From contig NC_136019.1 in NCBI RefSeq assembly GCF_048128805.1, forward strand, positions 13,300,405 through 13,364,404: DNA of 64,000 bases. Direction: 5' to 3'. The position numbers and the translations under genes were made by a program. The notes beneath the pieces are model-generated. The model did no database searches. It was not told where the DNA came from and saw nothing but the letters and a program-made list of their open reading frames with translations. This document shows positions 40,619 through 51,700 of the stretch, in pieces; position 1 is the first letter of the stretch; every line of letters begins with the position of its first letter. This DNA is from Centroberyx gerrardi. Its lineage: Eukaryota > Chordata > Actinopteri > Beryciformes > Berycidae.

Positions 40619-40753
40619 ACAGGTCAGAGGGATTACAAAACAAGGAAGTGAAGGGGAAGTGATGCGGCTACCTTCCGGGGCTTGAACCTCCCTGCAGATT
40701 GCTGCCGCCTGCATTTTCCTCTCCCTGGTCGTCATGGTAGAGAACTGTGACAT
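34557..40753 (-). CDS. myoz2: Myozenin-2 (calsarcin-1), complete coding sequence in five exons
   Basis: Coding segments joined in transcript order: 40753-40672, 39685-39519, 38370-38235, 35386-35203, 34782-34557. The total is 795 nt including TGA, 264 residues, the length I recall for human MYOZ2. Conserved blocks are [77 protein letters not shown] and the terminal VPESDDL. Calsarcins are Z-disc adaptors of striated muscle binding alpha-actinin, filamin C, telethonin and calcineurin; MYOZ2 is the slow-muscle and cardiac form. The last five residues, ESDDL, correspond to the family's C-terminal E-[ST]-[DE]-[DE]-L ligand that binds PDZ domains of ALP-Enigma proteins. All introns are GT-AG with matching phases. 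It is flanked by synpo2 upstream and usp53 downstream, all on one strand. Confidence 0.97.
35203..35386 (-). CDS. myoz2: myoz2 coding exon 4 (residues 129-190)
   Basis: Completes Gly-129 then reads [38 protein letters not shown] and ends YKSFN plus AG; 184 nt. The acceptor is TTTCCTCAG|GG and the donor AACAG|GTGAGAA at 35201-35202. It matches the central region of MYOZ2. Confidence 0.96.
35939..36034. repeat. Compound (GA)n-(GTGA)n-(GT)n-(GA)n microsatellite
   Basis: 96 bp of four adjoining simple repeats in myoz2 intron 3. Confidence 0.95.
37551..37573. repeat. A23 homopolymer
   Basis: 23 consecutive A on the plus strand, T-run on the myoz2 sense strand. Confidence 0.95.
38235..38370 (-). 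CDS. myoz2: myoz2 coding exon 3 (residues 84-129)
   Basis: Encodes [16 protein letters not shown] through [10 protein letters not shown] plus one base; 136 nt. The acceptor is TCTCTTTTAG|AAC. Two overlapping donors exist (CTG|GTAGGT and, four bases on, TAG|GTAACA). Only the first preserves frame into the next exon. Divergent linker ending in the conserved NPDSIAPG. Confidence 0.93.
38371..39518 (-). other. myoz2 intron 2
   Basis: About 1.1 kb of AT-rich intron with nothing recognisable. The smaller myoz2 intron at 34783-35202 also shows nothing. Confidence 0.6.
39519..39685 (-). CDS. myoz2: myoz2 coding exon 2 (residues 28-83)
   Basis: Opens with the two bases completing an Asp codon, then [20 protein letters not shown] and [20 protein letters not shown]; 167 nt, ending in phase 0 at donor AAT|GTAAGC (39517-39518). 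The acceptor is GTCCAG|AC. This is the most conserved part of the myozenin family. Confidence 0.96.
39686..40671 (-). other. myoz2 intron 1 of the coding region
   Basis: About 1 kb containing a CA-rich patch near 39692-39720 and a 52-bp (GA)26 tract at 40565-40616, only 55 nt downstream of the exon-1 donor in the transcript. Confidence 0.65.
40565..40616. repeat. (GA)26 microsatellite
   Basis: 52 bp, uninterrupted, next to the myoz2 exon-1 donor. Confidence 0.95.
40672..40753 (-). CDS. myoz2: myoz2 coding exon 1 (residues 1-28)
   Basis: The ATG at 40751-40753 begins [20 protein letters not shown], aligned with the human N-terminus. The codon for residue 28 is split after one base at donor GAAG|GTAGCC (40670-40671). 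The acceptor lies only 8 nt upstream of the ATG, at 40762-40763, after a long pyrimidine tract (CTCCTCCCCAG), so most of the 5' UTR must come from another exon. A second in-frame ATG is at residue 7. Confidence 0.92.
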
Positions 40754-40761
40754 GGCCGCCC

Positions 40762-41756
40762 CTGGGGAGGAGGGGGAGCAGAAAGTCACAGGAGACAGTT
40801 CACATCAGTGCACCCTGTTCGAACACGACGAGTCACAAAGGGAAGACGGCGCGGCAGCGTGTCGGCCATCGATTGAGCGACATTAAGCATCCTCACCACG
40901 CGCAAACACCCACTGAAGCCAGCAGAATTTATCGGGGCGGCGAAAAGGGCAAAGTTAGCACATCCCTTTAAATAACCTTGGGCTGTTAAACGCCAAGCAC
41001 ATGCTCTTCAGACATGGCAACCAGCTGTGTCAGGGGTCTGCGAATCAATATGTTTGAAATTACCCAAGTGGGCTGAAAGGACAAAGCTGGAGAGCATGGT
41101 GGTGTCACAGCAAGCGGGTGGGACAGTTGATGGAATGAGGCGGAAAGAGAAAGTTCACACCAAGGGAGAAAACTTTTACCTGTGCCACCAGGCGCAAATA
41201 CTCATTTATCATTCCAATCCAAAACACTTTTAAACACGTTTCTTGAAGAACCAGAGGAAAATGTCATACTGAAATGCAGAAGTCCATTCACCATGCAATT
41301 CATTCCATTGTTCTACTGACCAGATAACAGGCATGTTGGCACAGTATATTCTTAGCTCCCATAAATCAACTTCTGAATGCTATGTTATCAGTTTACTCTG
41401 AATTGTCACAGCAAATACATTCTTGGTTAAAATATAGTACAAGTGGAGGGAAAATGTACAGTTAAGCATAATGAATGAATGAATCATTGCACACATATAT
41501 GCCATCCAGTCAGGACACATTAAACCATCAAGCATGAGACAAAAAGGATTTACATTTATTAAATAACAAAAAACATATACAAAAGAGATGTTAATTATGA
41601 ATCAAAGGCAAGCTGTGTGATTGACTGGAAGAGGTGGAGGGAAAGACTGTAGGAGTTAGGGTGAATCATGCTTGATTTGGATTCTCAGTGTCACGTTTTA
41701 GAACTTGACAGCAAACCCCGCGGCACATCTGTGAAGTGGCCTCAGGGATGGCTTAC
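40762..41756 (-). other. myoz2 5' UTR intron
   Basis: Inferred intron between the noncoding first exon and the ATG exon. No repeat or coding content was recognised. Confidence 0.45.
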
Positions 41757-41990
41757 CTGTCCCGCAGGTCCCTTAGGGGCGTCTCGACTTGTGCCTGTCT
41801 CCTCGGGGTAGGAAGTCAGAAAGGTGAGAGGCGAGGGGGTCAGACTGTGCGGGTCCTCGCGCTCCCTGGCGCTGTGGCTGTTGTGGGGAGGGTGGGAAGA
41901 GGGGGCAGCAGCCTGATCCAACTGACTGACTGAATGAGTGGGTGGGTGGGTGGGTGTCAGTTTGTCTGTTGTCACTGGTATTTAGTTCAC
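41757..41990 (-). other. myoz2: Probable noncoding first exon of myoz2
   Basis: A full-consensus donor GACAG|GTAAGCC at 41755-41756 lies about 1 kb upstream of the first coding exon, whose acceptor is just 8 nt before the ATG. A noncoding exon is therefore needed, and this is the best candidate. The right end is approximate. The exon would contain a GGGT tandem repeat (41937-41957). Confidence 0.45.
41937..41957. repeat. (GGGT)n repeat
   Basis: About five GGGT units in the inferred myoz2 noncoding exon. Confidence 0.85.
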
Positions 41991-42004
41991 AAGCAGTGAA
42001 GTGA

Positions 42005-42014
42005 CTAAATTTAG
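42005..42014. promoter_or_regulatory. Candidate MEF2 site at the myoz2 5' end
   Basis: CTAAATTTAG is a perfect palindrome and fits the MEF2 consensus YTAWWWWTAR. It sits just upstream of the inferred noncoding first exon of a striated-muscle gene, with an E-box (CAACTG) at 41919-41924. This is motif evidence only; a ten-base match is expected by chance now and then. Confidence 0.35.
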
Positions 42015-42047
42015 AGCGCTGCCGCTACTGCTCCCTTTGCCCTTCAT

Positions 42048-42065
42048 CCCCCCCCCCCCCCCCCC
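42048..42065. repeat. C18 homopolymer
   Basis: 18 consecutive C on the plus strand, G-run on the myoz2 sense strand, in the inferred promoter. Confidence 0.9.
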
Positions 42066-42204
42066 TCCCTCCCCAGTGTTTTTACAGTAGCTAAGGATGT
42101 GCTATATGACTCCCTGTATGACTCACTGTGGCGCCCTTCACCCACATTCATCCTGATTGCCTGAATGTATGTGCTTTAGCCATGGGAAAATATAGGGTGA
42201 CAAA

Positions 42205-42569
42205 ACTTTGGGTCACACTTTATTTGGATAGTCCAATGTTGATACTCAACTTCCTATCAAGTGACTATAATGTGTCACTAAAAAGTGAGTCACTACTGAG
42301 TTTGAGTGATTCTCATAATTGCATGAAAAGTAATATCTATAGATATTCAATGTCTGGGCTAGGGTTAATCTTAAGGCTGGGGTTAATGTTAGAAATAGGG
42401 TCAGGGTTAGGGTTGGGGTTAGGTTTAAAAATGGGGTTAGGGTTGGGGTTATGGTCTGTGGATATGCACCAAATAGGCAAGTGACACTTTGTTGAACATC
42501 TACTTTTTGCCACCTGATAGTTAGTTTAGTATCAACATTGGACTATTCAAATAAAGTGTTACCAAACTT
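42205..42569. mobile_element. MITE-like element with long terminal inverted repeats around a TTAGGG-like core
   Basis: Left arm 42205-42245 and right arm 42529-42569 are inverted copies matching at about 35 of 41 positions. The shared core is ACACTTTATTTG, then ATAGTCCAATGTTGATAC. Weaker similarity continues inward about 20 bp on each side. The interior (42355-42452) is a degenerate GGGTTA/GGGGTTA array. Such arms are familiar to me from teleost DNA transposon relics. Target-site duplication is not clear. Confidence 0.7.
42355..42452 (+). repeat. Degenerate telomere-like GGGTTA array
   Basis: Repeats of GGGTTAGGGTTGGGGTTAGG type, with variant units (GGGCTA, GGGTCA). It lies inside the inverted-repeat element and could form a G-quadruplex. 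Confidence 0.8.
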
Positions 42570-45176
42570 CGTCTGCCTCCTTGACACTGTCTAACTCACC
42601 TATAGGCAAAAGGGAAAAAACTGTTGCAACCTTGCAGCTTCACCAAGCTGCATGAATCAAAAAGAACCAAAGTAGTGAAAGCAATGAATACACTCATGTT
42701 GACCCTGGAAAAATCACACAGACATTGGCTATTGAATCTTAATTAGCTATCATAACTAAACAATAAACCAGTCAGTTTTACTTGACTTTGCTAAAAAATC
42801 CCTATTCATTTCTGACACATAGAAATCTATGCCAATAACTCCATACAGAAAATGAAAATATATTTTCAAGCTATCAGTGTCACACTTTGACATGATGAAT
42901 GATGCATAGCTCATATTTATATTCCTGCTATCCACTTTCATAGTATTTGAATAAAATTTATGATACAGTGCTTTCCAAGTATTATAAATTGATGGGGCAA
43001 TAATTTCTATCTACCATCTCTCTCTCTGTGTCTTTTTCTCCCCTTTCTCTTATAGTTCAGCTACAGTAGGTACCCACTGTTATTATGTAACTGGCTGTCT
43101 CCATGGGAACAAGTCCCCACCACCACCTCCCAACCCCCTCCGTAGGATACAGAGCGAGTGACTCTCCAAAACAACACATCATACAAAAAGCTTCATGGGA
43201 TGGTACAGCAAGCAACAAATGGCCCAGAGCAAAGTATTGCAGAGTATTTAATGCTTGGAATAGAGATCAAAGAGTAAAAACACACACTGAAATCTGCGAA
43301 ATAATGCTATTATATTTATTTTGTAAAATACTTTTTTTGTCAATGAAAATTAGAATTAGTCTGGAGCAGAAATTGCACTTGCATCATGACAGTAATGACT
43401 ATTGCAAGCAAAATAGTGTAACAATTAGAGATACTGTACACTGTATGTCCTGTTGTTGTCCTGCAATATTCTCAGGATGCACGAGTCAGATGAGACTCGA
43501 CACAATACTGTATGCTACATCTGAGTTTTGTGTTCATGAAATTGCTTGGTGAGAATCACATCAGGACATTACAAATGCCAATCTAGCTTTAATCTTTGGA
43601 GATGATTACAAATCAGCAGTCTACAGCATAATCCGGAACCAAAAACAAGCAAAACATAGACCTAATATATTCCACATTGTATGCAATTTGCTTGATCTAT
43701 GCCAGTATACCTATCATAAACTAAAACAGTCATTTCTTTTGTATCACAATTAGGAATCATCAACCTCCTTGGAATCCACTTTTCATTCAGGAAATACAGC
43801 TGAAAAACTCAATAGTCCCTCTAATTCTAAAACATACATATCTCACTCTTTAGTATACAGTGGGCTGCATTGTGACAGTTGGGTTGTGTAATACCAGGGT
43901 CATTTTTCCAGGTGCCCAAGGTATAATCTAGGAAAACCATCTAATGGGAGAAAAGCTGCCCCATTTTAGGTTTCAAGTCTTCCCTCTCTATATTTATTGC
44001 TAGTTTATCTGCCACATGCAAATGTACTAAATAAAAACGCAGTTGGCAAAAGAATTAAGTCATCTTTCTTATTGGAGCTTACAGAACAAACTGTCCACCC
44101 ACAACGTGCTGAGTTATAGAGTTAGCCATTTCCCTGGTTTTAGGCCTCATTTATACCCATAACGCATCACTGGTTGCATTCTGACAGTGGAATGATTTCC
44201 TGATCACAGATAAAACTTTGTCTGAAAACACAGCAAATCTGTCATCGGACAACTTACCCATCCTCAAGTTTCACGGATTGAAAAAACAAACTAACAAACA
44301 AACAAAAAAGTGCACAATCACCACAGGAACCAGCATGCTAAATACATCCACAGCAGAATGTCACACCCGGATGAACAGCAAACCCACAAACTATTATATT
44401 AGGCTCAAAACACTATGCAAAAAACAATCTTCTATTGCAGCTGCGGTGGGTAGGTCACTGCCTTCTCTTAGCACCCTCAAATAAATGTCATTATATAAAT
44501 CTCTTATTTCAGATAGACCTTTTCATACCTATTTTGTACGGTTTTTGTGAACTGAACTGTATGACAAACATATTTGAGCAGTTACAATCTCTTCATATCT
44601 CTATAAAATCACTGACATCATCATTCAAATTTTCCACACCTTCCACTTATTTTGTTCTATACTTATCCGTTCTTAACCACATACTAATTGCCTCCCTCCT
44701 TATCATTATTATTACTCATTATCCCACTGTACTTAGCAAATTGAAAAACATCATCTACGGAGCCAGACAAAAATAAAAGTTGTGAATTAAATGTTTTTTG
44801 AAGTAAATTCTAAAAGTCTCCGAAAGTCTACTGTAAGAATAATCAACACTGTCCACATTTGAGTGTGGCATGCATAGTAAATGATTCCAACCAAATCCTA
44901 TTATACTTTAAATGAAAAGAGCCATAGAGTAGAAAGCATTCCTAAAAAATAAAAGTGGCATTTCAAAAGAACAGGGGGAAGGAAATCTTTCAGAATGTTC
45001 ACCTTTCCTCATTAAACATCATCTTACTTTCTTCAGTCAACATGATAGCCCATTATTGTGTCTTTGCATTTAGATACTGATGAATAAAAAAAAGCTTAGA
45101 CTGCAGTTGAATGTATGATGGAGTAACTAGGTAATGAGATTTTCCTCATTAATGGTCACATGGGATGAGATGTACC

Positions 45177-45779
45177 CTATCGCTTCCAACTCCAAGTGGT
45201 GTTGCTGGTGTACACAGCCTTGTAGCTTGGCTTTCCCAAGGGCCTCTTATACTCAGAGGAGGACATCGAAGGCCTGAGGTTCGCCTCTGTCACGGACCTC
45301 TGAGGCTGCCACTGTCTGGGCAGGGACCTGTAACCAGCAGGACCGGCAGGGGCGGAGACAGTGCTCCTGGTCGGGGACACAAATGACGGCAGGGGAGCTC
45401 GACTCTGACCGCGACTTTGGCTCTGGCTCCAAGTCTGGCTGCCAGTTTTCTGGGGGGCTTGGTAGGACACTCTGGCCTTCCACTCTACCGGTGGCTCCGG
45501 GAGCATTTTGCGCTGAGCTGCCAAGCGGACATTTGAGGCAATGGCTTGCTGGAGGTTCTGGAAAGCGAAGGCTTCGTCCACTAGGCCCAGCGGATGGCGG
45601 GAGGCAGCCTCCCAGGGCGTGGGGGGTTTGTGGCCCCTCTCCAGCCAGGACGTCTGCCTTTCTCGGGGAGCCGTGGAGGCCCGAGCCGGAGGCTTGGGGG
45701 AAGAGGAAGCCGAAGCTGACTGCTGGCCCGAGGATGGTACTCTGGCGGGTGGGGAAAGGGAGTAGCTCCTGCCAAGTGC
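45177..45779 (-). CDS. synpo2: synpo2 coding exon 5 (alternative C-terminal exon)
   Basis: Opens after acceptor CTTTCTTTGCAG|GCA with ALGRSYSLSPPARVPSS and runs 200 residues to TSNTTWSWKR and TAG at 45177-45179. Contains RHPLGLVDEAFAFQNLQQAI, ASNVRLAAQRKMLPEPPVEW and RSVTEANLRPSMSS, as in the long SYNPO2 isoforms. It is phase 0 and joins most simply to a CAA|GTGTGG donor at 49604-49605 within the previous exon, replacing the last ten residues of the short form. The exon is markedly GC-richer than its surroundings, so other frames also stay open. Confidence 0.9.
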   Translation of the reverse strand, partial: ALGRSYSLSPPARVPSSGQQSASASSSPKPPARASTAPRERQTSWLERGHKPPTPWEAASRHPLGLVDEAFAFQNLQQAIASNVRLAAQRKMLPEPPVEWKARVSYQAPQKTGSQTWSQSQSRGQSRAPLPSFVSPTRSTVSAPAGPAGYRSLPRQWQPQRSVTEANLRPSMSSSEYKRPLGKPSYKAVYTSNTTWSWKR

Positions 45780-48700
45780 CTGCAAAGAAAGATCCAGACA
45801 TGTTTACTTTAGCATGGGTTCATTCTAGTTTGTCTGACTAGCCCTCTGGCCAAATCAAATCACAGAGTGCAACTTGGAATATTTTGGGAAATAGAGTAGC
45901 TCATCGCCAACGCGTTTGTTTTAAGTATGTACTGTAATAAATTTATTGTGAAGAATGTAGCCTGTCATTCTTTAAAATATCTAAATGTTAAGTGTATCTC
46001 AAATAGCCTACAAGGTAAATTAAACAGCTTGCTCATCTTGAAAATAAAGCCAAAGGTGACATTTTTGTTGAACAAAGGCCAGAAGAAATCCCCTTCCCTC
46101 AACACAGATTTCCTGAAGTACATGCCACAACATATACATGTCAAGGACAAAAATCATGATGTATGAAAGGAAAAAAAATCATGTAAACTCAAGCTGGAGC
46201 ACACACAACTGTCCTTACTTGAGCGTGCCAACAGTCAGGAGCTCTACCACAATCAAACTGCAATACTTGATCCACTTCACAGGAAGCCTACTCAACCAGC
46301 TACTTCACCATTTGTCCTAGCAGAGCACAAGCACTTATGGACTGTCCTTTGATTTCTCAGAACAATTGGTATATGAGAGTGGGTTTCCCATGTAAGCCAC
46401 ATTTAGCTTGTTTAAATTGGATCTGCCCCTCTGCTTTGTGGATTAGACAGCAACACTTTCAAGGTATCTCAATGAGTCGGCAAATCTGCTCAGCGGTTGT
46501 TATCTAGCTCCCTCTCCATGTATCAAAGACCAGGGCCCTTTTAAGTCTCCATTAGGATGCCTGGACAGGCAGGGGATATGTGGGGTGACGGGGCTGGAAA
46601 AAGCACCTCTGTACTGTGTATTGATTCTTACTATACATTCTTCTGGCTGGAGAGGGTAGACATGCAGGAAAGGCAGTGCTGCCATCATCTGGTGAAAAAT
46701 GCATAAGATCAGCCATAAGGACAGAATGGAATAGAGTGCAGTAATAGGAAAAAAAAAAAAGTGGAAATGTGATTGAATGAGTCATGGGGGAATAAATTCT
46801 AAACTGACGCAAGAATCTGGTCTGATGTTGAATCAGTCAAGATGTCTGTGACAGTGTTATCCTGGATTAGGACAGACACAAGTAGGGATAAGTAGATTAG
46901 TAGACAATCTAAGGTCATATTTTGATTCAAGAACAGTGCCGAAGTGGATTGTCGTATGAATGTATATTGACATTGGTTGGGATGATTAGGAGAATATGAG
47001 ACATGTTGGCATTCTGAAAGGAGTGAGAAATGTACTTCCTGGGGCAACCCAGGTCAGACATGGGGCTGAGCAGGTCTTTGGAGTAGGTGTCCTGGATGGC
47101 ATGCTTTTCAAAGGCTTTTGTTTTGAGACAGATGTTCGACTTATTCTACATACAGTGCATCAGTGTTATGGATCAGATTATCTAGATGTATGCCTTTCAA
47201 TCCCTGAGTCAATTTAAATTAAACCCTGTCTGTTAGGGATGGGAGCATGAAACCTGGACTGGCTCGAAGCCATGGTAAGGGTTTCTTGGGTGTCCTAGGT
47301 CAATGAGAAAGTGTGTATGAGGGTGGAAGGTCAAACTTAATTAGGGACTAAAGAATCTGATCACCTCACCATATGTGGAACATATCTTTCTGGACCTGGA
47401 GTCAATTTTTGTTGTTTTTTCTACTATGGATTTCTGAATAACACAAACATTAAAATGCAAAATCTGCATTCAGTGTGCATTGAAAAAAGAACATCTGTTT
47501 GAGATTAAGAAGCAGGTGTACAGTGGTGCTTCACTCAAGTCATTTGAGTGGGGATCAAATTCCTCCAGATATAGCTGCAGGAATCTGCCAACTGAAGGCA
47601 ACGATTGATATTAAAACTTCCACTTAACAAATAACTGCCCCTTCTGCAACTGCATGACACAACATGGGTGAACATTTGAGTCAGGGCCCACTCACATATC
47701 CTCCAGAATTATCCAATGAGGTCGCCTAGTTTCAGGGAAGTCACCAGTCTAATAATACCTTTGACAAATACAGCATTATGTAGTCATTCTGCAGCAATGT
47801 GCTTTTCAAGCACTTACATCAATTGTGAAAAAGTCTGTCATTTGGGAAATGAACTGCTGCCAGCTGATATTAACAAGAGCTTTATAGACAACAAATGTTG
47901 TATGTGGCTTTATTGTTGAAAACTAATCGGTTCTGGACCACTGCTTTTGTGAAAATAAGATAGCGACAGTAAGAGTGTTAGTCAAACCAAAGCTGAGGGT
48001 GCTTCAGTAAAAATCGATTGAGCCAAACTGAAATTCAATCAGTATTTTTGTCTGAATAAATACAGAATGACTTTGTTGTCAATATTTATAGTACAGGCAG
48101 AGAAGTGGTGAAATTCAGCAAGCTGTAAAGAAACGGGACTAGAAACAGAGAGAACCCAATGGGCGTGCTCAAGTGACAAAGAAAGGAAAGCCAAACAAGG
48201 ATAAAAGACATTTTAATGGCACTGCAGTGAATCATACAGAAAGTGCACTATGAAGAGAAACACACAAAGGAAAACGAAAAAAAGAACATGAAGAAAAAAA
48301 GCAGCCCTATAACAAAATTATATGTATGAACATTACAGGGCTGGTTAGCCTTTCAATAATTCTTCTTGGTGTATCTTTTTTCATCTATCCATATAAAACA
48401 AAAGCAGGTGGAGATGCGTGGGAGAAAAAGATGCAAGAGTGAAACCAGGAGAGTGAGCAGTAATATATAAATATATATATTTTTCTCTTATCAGGAAAAA
48501 AGCACAATATGAGGGCTTGAGAAGTAATAACTTAGATTGGCTGAATTTGAAATTCAAGCCTAGTATCGCTGGACCTCAGCACTCCCTCACATGAGACAGT
48601 TTAAATATAGTTCCTAACATGACGCAACAGCTGGTAAAAAGTTTAAAATAAAACTAGCCCACTCAAGTAGAGTCTATGGAAGACACTGAGAGAAGATAAG

Positions 48701-51700
48701 GCACTAACAAAAATATACTTTTTATTAATTAATGTAATATATTATATTTTATATATGTAATAGTTTGGTAAAATGAAACAAGTGGGCGTTAGTTTTCATA
48801 TTTCTTATATGATATAGAAGGATTGCTGTATCCTCCAACCATTGCAAAAAACTCCACTACATAACCTCTGGACTTGTGACATCATTGCTAACTTAGACTT
48901 CTGCTTAGGTATCTTTACACCCCCCTAACCCCTCCCTCTTCCCTCGCTACCCTATCTTCTTTCTAACATAAGGGCAAAATATTGCACATGGAAACAGATT
49001 GTATTGCGCATCATATATCAAATAAGATTACGTACATTTTGCATTTTGTTCCTTCCTTTTAAATCTCCTTTCCAATATCAACTTCCTGTTATCATTCAGC
49101 CATCTCAATTTTTTTTTCCATTCACACGTGTCTTTCAATTCTTACTGAGCATCATACTCCCCTACATTCTGGTATTGCCACCACAATAGATTTTATTACA
49201 TCTGATGTGAACTCATACTGATTTGTTCACTAATAAGTCTCCATATGCATCATTTTATATAAATGTGTTAAAATATACATGCTTTATAAAAATATAAAGT
49301 TAATTTTGGCTCAGTTGTGTCTGATAAGATATACTTACATCCTATACTTATTCTTATGTTCTTATTTTGATTGTGATGCCATGAGCATTAGCTCTCAAAA
49401 CTCTGACTGAAAACCTTCAAGCTATTTCCTATGATAATAACAAGAGTAGAACAGATGGAGGTGAAGATAATCATTACAACAGCTAGCTTAAATGCATAAA
49501 ATATGCAGCTCAGCTGTGTATTGTAAGAGCACCTGCCAATGTTTCAAGCAAAGAGCAAGCATGTAATGAAAATCATTCTTTATCAACTGCTGTAGGCTTC
49601 CACACTTGAGCTGAACTCTTTTTAGCCATAAACTTGGGCTTTGGAGCAGCTACAGTGTTGCCACCTGAGGTGGATTCAGGCCTTGCAGCTGTAGGGAAAC
49701 TAGGAGCAATATAGCTACTAGGAGGCTGTGGTTGGTAGGGCACTGTGGGAGCTGCCAGGTAGGGAGGGCTATTGGCTGGTTGGTAGGGGACCTGGGGCGC
49801 CTGTTGGTAGGGATGGTTTGGAGATTGAGGAGCTTGGGGTTGATAAGCAGCTGGAGGAGCTTGTTGAAACTGTGGGTTATATACTTGCTGGTATGGGCCA
49901 CCAGGAGCCTGCTGATAGGGATTGGCAGGAGGGTAAGCATTAGCTGGGGCTTGCTGGTAGCGGCCATCATGCATGAGATGTTGAGGGGGCACCCCATAGG
50001 GCTGCTGGGGATATGGGGCATTTATTGGTCCAGCCGGCTGGACAGGAGCCATTTGCTCATATTGAATTGGTTGGTTTTGGACAGGGGGGGCAGGAGATGA
50101 AGGGTCAGGCTTGGGTGCAGGGGGCTTGGCAGCCTCTGCTGCTGGGCCATAAGTAAAGAGTGAGGAATTGAGTTGATAGGGTTGATGCTTCATGACATCT
50201 ATAACATTGAGGGGTTTGGGGGCAGGCTTCTCTTTCTCTTTGCCTTTTTTCTTGCCTTTGGCTAAAGGGCTAGATGGAGGGGGCTGCTTTATTGCTGCTG
50301 GTGGATAGGAAGGGGAGTGGATGGGATTATATGCCAATGGAGGGGGAGCTCGTACATTGGGGGAATATTTCCACTCATTTGGTAAGGAAGCGGCTGGTGA
50401 TGTAGGCCGGCTTGCCTTATTTGCTTGCACAGTCTCTGAGTCCACGACAAACTTCTCCATACGGGACTGCCTCTTGGCAAACAGATCAGCTCCTTTCCCT
50501 CTGACAGCTGGCATCTCAAAAGCTGAACCAGATGAAGATGGATTTAAGACAGTGGCCATTGGGTTGATAGGTGGTGAAGATCTTCGACCAATGGTATAAG
50601 ACGTCATTCGCTGTGGGGGAGGTGGAGGGGTCCGGTTATGTAGGGCATTTTGTGGAGGATGCCAAGGTTTTGGAGAAGCTTGAGTCACCCTGGTGTTCAC
50701 CATTGGAGCTGAAACATTCAGAGGTGTTTGCTGTGACTGTGGAGCCCAAGCATTGACAGGTGTTTGGGGCTGTGCCTGTGCTGGAGACCATGCATTCATT
50801 GGTGGCTGTGGTGGAGTCGGTTGATGTGGAGGGGGCTGTTGCCAGTTTGATTGTGGTGTGGACTGGGTTGGAACTGATTGAGCCCAAGGTGGCTGAGGTT
50901 GGGCTTGATTCTGCTCTGGGCCCCAGGAATTCATGGGGTGCTGAGCGTGTTCTGGAGGCTGCTGGGCCCATGATGGTTGGGGCTGAACCTGGGCAGGTAC
51001 TGGCGCCCATGGATTCAAAGGGGCTTGAGGCTGGGCTGGAGGTTGTGCATGGGCTGCTTGGACCCAAGGAGGCTGAGCTTGAGCTTGGGTCTGTGATGGA
51101 GGCCATGCATTGATTGGAGGCTGCTGCTGCTGAGGCTGAGGTGATGAGACCCAAGGTGGCTGTGGCTGACCCTGTTCTTGGGCCTGAGGCCATGCTTGTT
51201 GTGGAGCCTGATGCTGAGGTTGCTGAACCCATGGCGATTGTGGCTGGGATTCTGGCTGAGCCTGTTGAACCCAAGGCGGTTGTGTTTGGGATTTTTGCTG
51301 GGGCTGTTGAATCCATGGTGGTTGAGGCTGAGAGTCTGTTTGTGACTGCTGTGCCCATGGGGACTGGGGCTGCTGTTGCATTGGTTCCTGAGGTTGAGCC
51401 CAGGGTGGTTGCACTTGCTGAGGCTGTGGCTGCTCATGATGCTGAGCTAAGTAAGGTGGCTGAACTTGTGGCTGAGACTGTGGTTGCTCTTGAGGCTGGG
51501 CCCAGGGTGGCTGAACATGTGCCTGGGACTGTGCTTGCTCTTGCGGATGGCCCCATGATGGCTGAACTTGAGGCTGGACTGGAGGAGGGGCCCAAGAATT
51601 CATGGGAGGTTGAGGCTGTGGTTGGGGCTGAGCAGGTTGATGCGTCACCCAAGAAGGCTGTGGTGGGGACTGACTTGGAGCTGGCTCCTGGGGCTGCACT

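Larger units (their letters stand above)
42100..45176. other. Region between myoz2 promoter and synpo2 stop codon
   Basis: About 3 kb holding a MITE-like element (42205-42569) next to myoz2. The 3' UTR of the long synpo2 transcript must also lie here. An AATAAA on the minus strand at 43993-43998 is one possible end. No coding exon is seen. Confidence 0.5.

Noticed and set aside
40217..40789. 190-codon minus-strand frame overlapping myoz2 exon 1
   Set aside because: It reads through the exon-1 donor into the (TC)26 tract. Only the first 27 codons are myoz2 coding.
42355..42452. Interstitial telomere from an ancient chromosome fusion
   Set aside because: The array is short, degenerate and bounded by terminal inverted repeats, so a mobile element explains it better.
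42128..42484. 118-codon plus-strand frame with Gly-Leu repeats
   Set aside because: Translation of the TTAGGG-like array inside the MITE-like element.
42960..43000. Possible Tc1-like terminus (TACAGTGCTTTCCAAGTATT)
   Set aside because: Only partial resemblance to Tc1 ends, and no inverted partner was found.
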